From: Takakia lepidozioides
Lineage: Eukaryota > Streptophyta > Takakiopsida > Takakiales > Takakiaceae
Assembly: GCA_030704615.1 (NCBI GenBank)
Contig: CM060733.1
Location: 45,816,001-45,880,000 of the forward strand
Direction of reading: 5' to 3'
DNA: 64,000 nt
Shown: positions 58,476-64,000 of the stretch, one piece after another
How positions within the stretch are numbered: position 1 is the first letter of the stretch
Layout: each line of letters opens with the position of its first letter
Position numbers and translations under genes: made by a program
Notes under the pieces: generated by a model
The model's input: only the letters and a program-made list of their open reading frames with translations
The model's database searches: none
Told to the model about the DNA's origin: nothing

Positions 58476-61002
58476 CTAACCTTTATAAAATGGGGTAGCG
58501 TCTAATCTAGGCTCAAATGAAAATCCATCCAATTCATGCTGAAAGACTGACCAATTCCTTGGGCGAGGAACATTTATCGATCCATCCCGCATCAGGGGGC
58601 AAGCAGGTACCCAATCCCACTGATTCTTGGAAATACTGTATGTTAATCCCAGGGGTGAAAAGAAGCGGGTGAGGAAAATGAGATCTCCATAACCAGCACA
58701 GTACATGCTGTCACAAGGCCACTTTTTGTACAAGCGGTCAAACATCTCAGGAGGCATTCTCCCTTGCTCCACCCACTTCATTGTTTTCAACTCCAGCAGC
58801 CACACACACAGTGTCAGAGTCTGGTTCCTTGAAGCTTTCCCAACGATGCCCAGCCGACCCTTGCACTCAAAGAGCTGACGTGATTTCACATTACCAGGCA
58901 TGCGCTGTGTCTTGACTCTTGCCCACACCTCATCCCTCATGCTAAACTCCAACAATCCACTGTGCGGCCCGCAAGTCAGACAGTACAAGGAACTCCTGCA
59001 GCCACAAGCCAATCCTTTTTTAATTAGAGAGCCTACCTCTCCAATTGGAGGAGTTAAAATTTCTGAAATGTCCAACAATCCCTTCAAATGCTAATTCCAT
59101 CATGCAAATAGGAGGAATTAGCATTTGAATCCACAGAATCACACAAAACAAACCATCGTTTCTCTCCATTAAAGAGCCCGCAAATATGCAGGTTTCTGAA
59201 GAGAATCTCCCTTAGCAGTTCCAATAGTTGCCAGATAAAATGCCAGTTAGCTGTGTGCCAAAAAGTGCCAATCATGTCAACTTGCACTGGTTACATATCA
59301 CATATGCTATGGAACAAGAAATACCTGCAACAAACTGCACGCTTGGTTAGCTCCTCTTGCAAAAGACTGCCAGAGACTTTCCAGCAACTGGTAACCGAGT
59401 CAAAAACCTCTGTGGTCCAGCGATCCTCATCAGATTGGTACCCGCCCGCCGCAACAATCTTGTAAGTCTTGGCAAGTCTGTCCACAACCATACACACAAT
59501 TCTAGGTCTCCTTTTGCAAATCCGAGGAGGAAGCTGCCTTGCCACCTTGGTTATGGGATTACAAACAAACAGAGAAAATGGCCGATAATCGGCCACCAAA
59601 CAGACCAGGCCACCCGCCGAAGCAGCCGGTTGGATCTGCATAGGGAGAAATTCAAACGCAATTCGGTGCCATTTGGCGAGCGTGGGGCTGTACCCTAAGA
59701 GGACACGATCAGCGCGCCTGTCAGCCTTGATAAAGTAGTGCCCAACTGAGGTAGAAACCTGCAATTGATGTTTTGATTTGGTCCATCAGAGTAGATAGTG
59801 TGAGGTGGGAACAGATAGCCTCAAAAGAGGCAAAGTATTAGACATAGGATGATATCCTCCATGAGGATGTACACTAGAAACCCTAAGTAATGGGATGGTC
59901 AGTCAGGGTAGGCTTCATCATATATGCGTTATGGAGCTGGACCTCTCCAGTGCACCATTTGGCCCATAGGTTTACATTGTACACCACCAACGCTCAATGT
60001 AATATACACAGACCCTGTCGTTTCCCATGGAATGCATGGAAATATCAAAACCCATACCAGCAGGTCAAAACCCCTCAACTCACCAAGCAGCTACAAGATA
60101 GCTGCGGGAGGAATAATGCTAACCGAACTGCCTTCACCACGAGCCAAAGGAACTTTCACTTACTAAGGTGATCAAATGAGATTAATCTTACAACACAGTA
60201 ATGATTGAACACCTTGATACATGACTGAATTTGTCAACAAATGGAAAGAGTTTGAAGCAATCTGTCTACACAAAGAATAACGATGGATGTGCTTAAAGAT
60301 GATGACGTTTATGAGCACATGCTGGAAGATTGAGATATCACTATCGGATAAAGAGCTCTCATGGATATATGAAGGTGGTCCATCAGGCCATCTGGGCATA
60401 GTGGTGCGCAAAAGTTCACATACTTGCAAACATTTGATCATGAATCTGCTGACAGTCTTCTGTGATCGATCCAAATCATAACTTCATAATGTGGTAATGA
60501 ATTATGCAGTATGCAAATTGCATGGCCAGTAACACTTCAGTGTAGGAAAGAAAAAATCTCCAATAAGACAGAACACAAGATTTCAGCAACGTTTCTATCA
60601 GACTATTTCATCCCGAACTGCTCATCAACTTTGCACACTAATGTAAACTGCATAAGAAAAGTTGGTTAATGACGTTAAGATACTGACCTGCGAGCAATCA
60701 TCCAGAAATCCAGAAGAGAACATGATGGCATTCCATCTTTTGCACACCAGGCGCAAGCGGAAGAAGCTATCAACAGGGAGCCTTGCCAGCACTCTGTCTA
60801 CCAACTCTTCTCTCAAGTCGCACCAAAGCCTTTCATCCATGGCCATAAGAACGAGATCCAACCACACCGCCCTCCCCGCCACCTGCTGGCCTAGAGAGCT
60901 CGCCCAATCCCTGCCCAACTGCTTCCTCTCAGTCCAGACGAGAATACAATCAACGCCGAGAGAAAGAAGAGAAAGAGACACCTCCTCACAAACTAATCTC
61001 AC
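58476..61002 (-). CDS. F-box/kelch-repeat type protein
   Basis: Three exons join in phase: 60846 (or 61002)-60688, 59758-59325 and 58995-58476. The F-box is in exon 1: LWCDLREELVDRVLARLPVD, then FFRLRLVCKRWNAIMFS. It binds SKP1 in SCF ubiquitin ligases. Exons 2-3 carry the F-box-associated/kelch-like region, with VCNPITKVARQLPP, TYKIVAAGGY, TTEVFDSVTSCWKVSG and later WVEQGRMPPEMFDRLY. It would recruit a substrate for ubiquitination; the closest known plant types are At5g15710-like F-box proteins (from memory). The ATG at 60846 gives 370 residues; the open frame also allows 422 from 61002. The extra N-terminus has a Leu-rich composition, and which start is used is undecided. It diverges from the SSUH2-like gene. 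Confidence 0.85.
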
Positions 61003-61930
61003 ATGCTATACCTCTTCGCGACAGCCTCCGTTAAATCCACAAGACCGGCGCACGACACCAGATCGCTAGAACGATACAAGTACTCTCCAAAGAGGGACGA
61101 GCTTTAGTGCAATTCACCGTGTTTACAAATTCAAGCTGCACAGATTGATCTCAAAAAACAGAGTCCGAAAAATTGAAACGCCTCGTGACGGTCCACACAC
61201 CGCAAATTCTTTCATCTGAATCATACAATCTCAATCAAAGCTCCATATCGCCAATTTACACAGGCCAGCTACCTGCACAGACTTCCCAAACATAAAAGAG
61301 CACTGTACACTTCCAGCTAGCTTCCCAGACTCCTTAAGACCGAGAAATTTTTCAAAATTACGTGTGGAAATGCAAGGTCGTGTGCGCCATGGCTTCCAAC
61401 ACCAAAACTCTCTCGCATTTCCTCGCACTTCCTCCATCTCCTCCGCATCAAGAGCACCAGAGACACGAAGAAACGCGACCATGGGCCTCCCGGTTTCCCG
61501 CACTCAAATCCTCGCCCTCTCATTGGCCCTACGCTTTATCCATCTTGGCCACCAATGGGATCCAGGTGTTGTTACTTACCAGCACCTCAGATATGCATCT
61601 TCATTGGTGAAAAAGTTTTGTCCATCTTTACATCCAATAAAATCCACGTGCGTCTCCACACTGAGCTCCTTAAATCCGGCGCTTGCCCTAAAGTCGACGT
61701 CTCGACAAGTTTCGAGACCTTGGTTTGACCGGCATTACGGGGTACCCGGTCACGCGATTCTATTCGCCGAGGCTCTTGTAAGGTGTGTTATTATACGACA
61801 CGTGTCACGATGACTGGAGTGGATGAATGAATCGGATCATCCACGAAAATCTCTCTCTTTCTCTCTCTCTCTCTCGCGATGGCCAAAGCGAGCTGAGGAG
61901 CTGAGCTGATCTGAGCTGATCTGAAGCTAA
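61003..61930. promoter_or_regulatory. Shared spacer of two divergent genes
   Basis: The 0.9-kb interval between the F-box gene (-) and the SSUH2-like gene (+) should hold both promoters. A CT microsatellite at about 61851-61876 lies in the probable leader of the SSUH2-like gene. Open frames in the interval (for example 61364-61813) show no family features. Confidence 0.45.
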
Positions 61931-63833
61931 ATGGAGCCGGCGGAGAGGGAGCCGTTGCTGGGATCGCAGGCGTCGTCCACCTCTCAGGGGACTGGGCCAG
62001 GGCCTGACCTTTCTGCGTTTCAGCCGCTGCCTGAATCACGTGGGACACTCTGCCTGCCTTGTTTCTCTTTTCGCATGAGAAAGTTGCGACTTTTATTGAT
62101 TCTGTGATCTTTCGGAGTGTGAGAGAGAACTGCGCAATCATAATTAGGAAATTGGTTAGTTTGGGTTTGTAATGGTTCTCTTCCATAACGTTGCAAACAC
62201 GCATTGGTCTTGGATACAGAGCATTGATCTGATTGATCGTGCCTGAGCGGGGTTTATGATATTATGCAGTTTTCATTTCAGTGGATTGGTCGGGTTATGT
62301 TAGGTTATCCAAGTATGAAGCATTGCAAGCAGCAAACAGGACTTTGGAAATAAATTTGGAGATACCGGACTCCCTACTAACAGGTTTCTGAATTAGGGTT
62401 TGTCCCGCAGAGACGCATTCGCCTGCACTATTGCCTGGTTGGAATTTTTTTTTAGTGCTGAACATCACACGCGGAACGAAAGCTTTTCGTTTTTTAGTCA
62501 TCCGCTCGCAGTACGAGCTCGGATATAGTCCTCTTGCGAACGTGAAATTGGTTTCGTGCTGACGACGTTAATTGAATCCACAAAAACCGTGGTAGTAAGC
62601 TCCCTAAAGTAGAATTACGTAGTCGTGGACGCAGTACTCCAGTGGTTGTACAGTGTAAGGATAACAGCAGCGAGTAAGTCTTAAGTGTGATAAGCCCTTG
62701 CTGTGCTGGCCGCCGCTACTGTCAATGCAACAAACCTGTTAAGGGGAACTCCTTGCCTAAATTATACATTTGCAGTGAGGCATGGAACCTAGGAAGAAAG
62801 TTCACCTGCAAATTTTATTGCAGAAAAGGAGCGGCACCTGACCGAGTGGGCAGAGGGGCAGTATGTCACCAATTCTCAGACACAGCCCAGTGTTCCAGCG
62901 GAAGAGAATGCAGCGTGGGCTACTGGGAATGAGATCAGGCAAGCTGCATCAGAGGATCCTTATCCCCAGTGGATCTATGGTGCTCTTGTGAACCCTGAAG
63001 CATCGTCAGCCCCTCTTTCCCAGGCGCCTGCAGGTACTGTGGGTACTATCATGTAGCATTGAGGCTACATTCAAGGTGTGCAAATGGAATCATCTCAAGA
63101 TGTAGCGTGCTCTGGAACTGAATTTGAGTTCTTGGGTCACCTGGTGCAGGCAAATCATAAAGCCTCCTCCAGGAAGCTGATTTATGATGTATGTGCTGGG
63201 AACTGCAGAGCAGCACGCGGGAGGCTTACAAGGGGAACAGCTGAAAGCTCCAGGTCCACCCAGGTGGGTGGGTCTCATGTGCACTACAAGAACTGCTGTA
63301 GAATTGAAGCCCCCTCTCATTCACAAAGGAGTTGAAAAACCTGACAAGCTGGGTAATCATGTTTTGCCGTAGAACCTTGTTGTAGTAGTTTGAAAAGGAA
63401 AGGAATCTCTCATGCGCAAGTTGCCCAGAGGTCCAGAGGCCCAGAGGTCATGGAGGCTCTGACCCAGAATCTCATGGAGCTGGATGTGGGAGTTGCAGTG
63501 CACCGGCATTCCAAGAGGAGGACATTCGAGAAATATTGACAGACTTTGTGGACCGGCAGCGCTGCTGGGGTGGCCGTCCAGCTCACAAATGGACCATTCA
63601 GAAAGTGGAGGACTGCAATGTATACCTTGGCACACTTGAGACATTCATTGAGGAGAGAGAGGTGGTCAAGCAGGTTGAACCCTACGTAGGGGGTGAAGTT
63701 GATGATAAGACCATTGGTCGCTCTCCTGGTCCCTGGGAGGTGGATATGAGAACTGAGTTTCCACTGTTGTTTACTCCCAGAAAGCAGTCTAGTTTGAAAC
63801 TTCCTCACTCAGAAGTGGTGGAGAACTGTCCAG
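61931..63833 (+). CDS. SSUH2: SSUH2-like protein, 5' part (runs off the right edge)
   Basis: Exons 61931-62039, 62824-63033, 63209-63263, 63291-63352 and 63429 (or 63447)-63833 all join in phase. The protein begins MEPAEREPLLGSQASS. Exons 2-4 are Gln/Pro/Glu-rich linkers. Exon 5 has the family's opening: DIREILTDFVDRQRCWG, WTIQKVEDCNVYLGTLETF, PGPWEVDMRTEFPLLF and LPHSEVVENCPG before a GTGCAA donor. In SSUH2 proteins this precedes a DnaJ-type Cys-rich zinc region (CxxC repeats), which would lie beyond the window. The family is named for SSU-2 in worms; its biochemical role is not well defined. Exon 5 has a series of possible acceptors (CAG-AG repeats at 63426-63446). Intron sequence fills 63834-64000. 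The first join (62039 to 62824) is inferred from phase. Confidence 0.8.
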
Positions 63834-64000
63834 GTGCAAAACTTACCTATACTCAAGTCCTTGGTTGTATTGGTGCTGGTATGTCTAACTGGGGTTTATA
63901 TGACTATGACAGAAAGACTAATGCTGCCCGCAACAAGTAACGTGAATGCATGCTTTTGGAATGGTCCAATAGCTTAACCATGTGGGTTTGTCTTTGTAGC

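Noticed and set aside
61364-61813. 149-codon frame between the two divergent genes
   Set aside because: Ser/Arg/Leu-rich with no family motif, lying in the shared promoter spacer; its opposite strand is equally open.

Overview
The window is nuclear DNA from a plant, most likely a non-flowering land plant (fern, lycophyte or bryophyte grade; not resolved further). The evidence is spliceosomal introns with GT/AG ends and phase-consistent joins, a plant-type PLS pentatricopeptide protein joined to an OSB-type PDF motif, an F-box/kelch protein, a plant SAP30-domain protein, a chromodomain Ty3/gypsy retrotransposon and a MULE with a SWIM finger. Nothing suggests bacterial or organellar DNA.

Layout. 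0.6-11.5 kb: a block bounded on both sides by clusters of short GCGACCACC hairpins. It holds a broken RING-H2 gene (+, 2.0-4.5 kb) and a broken kinase-like gene (-, 9.15-10.66 kb) that converge on about 4.6 kb of tandem repeats. 12.1-16.45 kb: a decayed MULE transposase (-). 16.7-18.95 kb: a 96-bp hairpin-bearing repeat in two opposed arms, forming a large foldback. 19.98-26.0 kb: a decayed multi-exon gene whose parts look like a ParB/Srx-type domain followed by a beta-class amino-methyltransferase, interrupted at 22.78-23.56 kb by another palindrome array. 26.3-28.07 and 35.76-38.24 kb: two arrays of one 116-bp repeat family, each unit carrying a palindrome. Between them lies a Ty3/gypsy chromovirus with two LTRs (28.08-34.94 kb). 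A second broken copy of the ParB-like gene is at 38.29-38.89 kb.

39.1 kb onward is gene space. A PDF-motif/PPR gene (40.3-43.36 kb) is flanked by two broken relatives, one inverted at 39.15-39.72 and one direct at 44.1-44.93 kb. A seven-exon SAP30-domain histone-deacetylase subunit gene occupies 48.03-51.82 kb (-). A small single-membrane-segment gene candidate is at 56.17-57.16 kb. An F-box/kelch gene (58.48-61.0 kb, -) and an SSUH2-like gene (61.93 kb to beyond the right edge, +) diverge from a shared 0.9-kb spacer.

The live genes are ordinary housekeeping or regulatory genes: organelle RNA binding, chromatin deacetylation, ubiquitin ligase adaptor, and a zinc-motif DnaJ-like SSUH2 protein. 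The left 39 kb is mobile-element territory. Its coding sequences share nonsense codons that are mostly explicable by C-to-T or G-to-A change, as expected for methylated, silenced repeats. The most unusual content is the ParB-like plus methyltransferase-like gene family and the recurrence of several unrelated-looking tandem repeats that each carry a short perfect or near-perfect palindrome.
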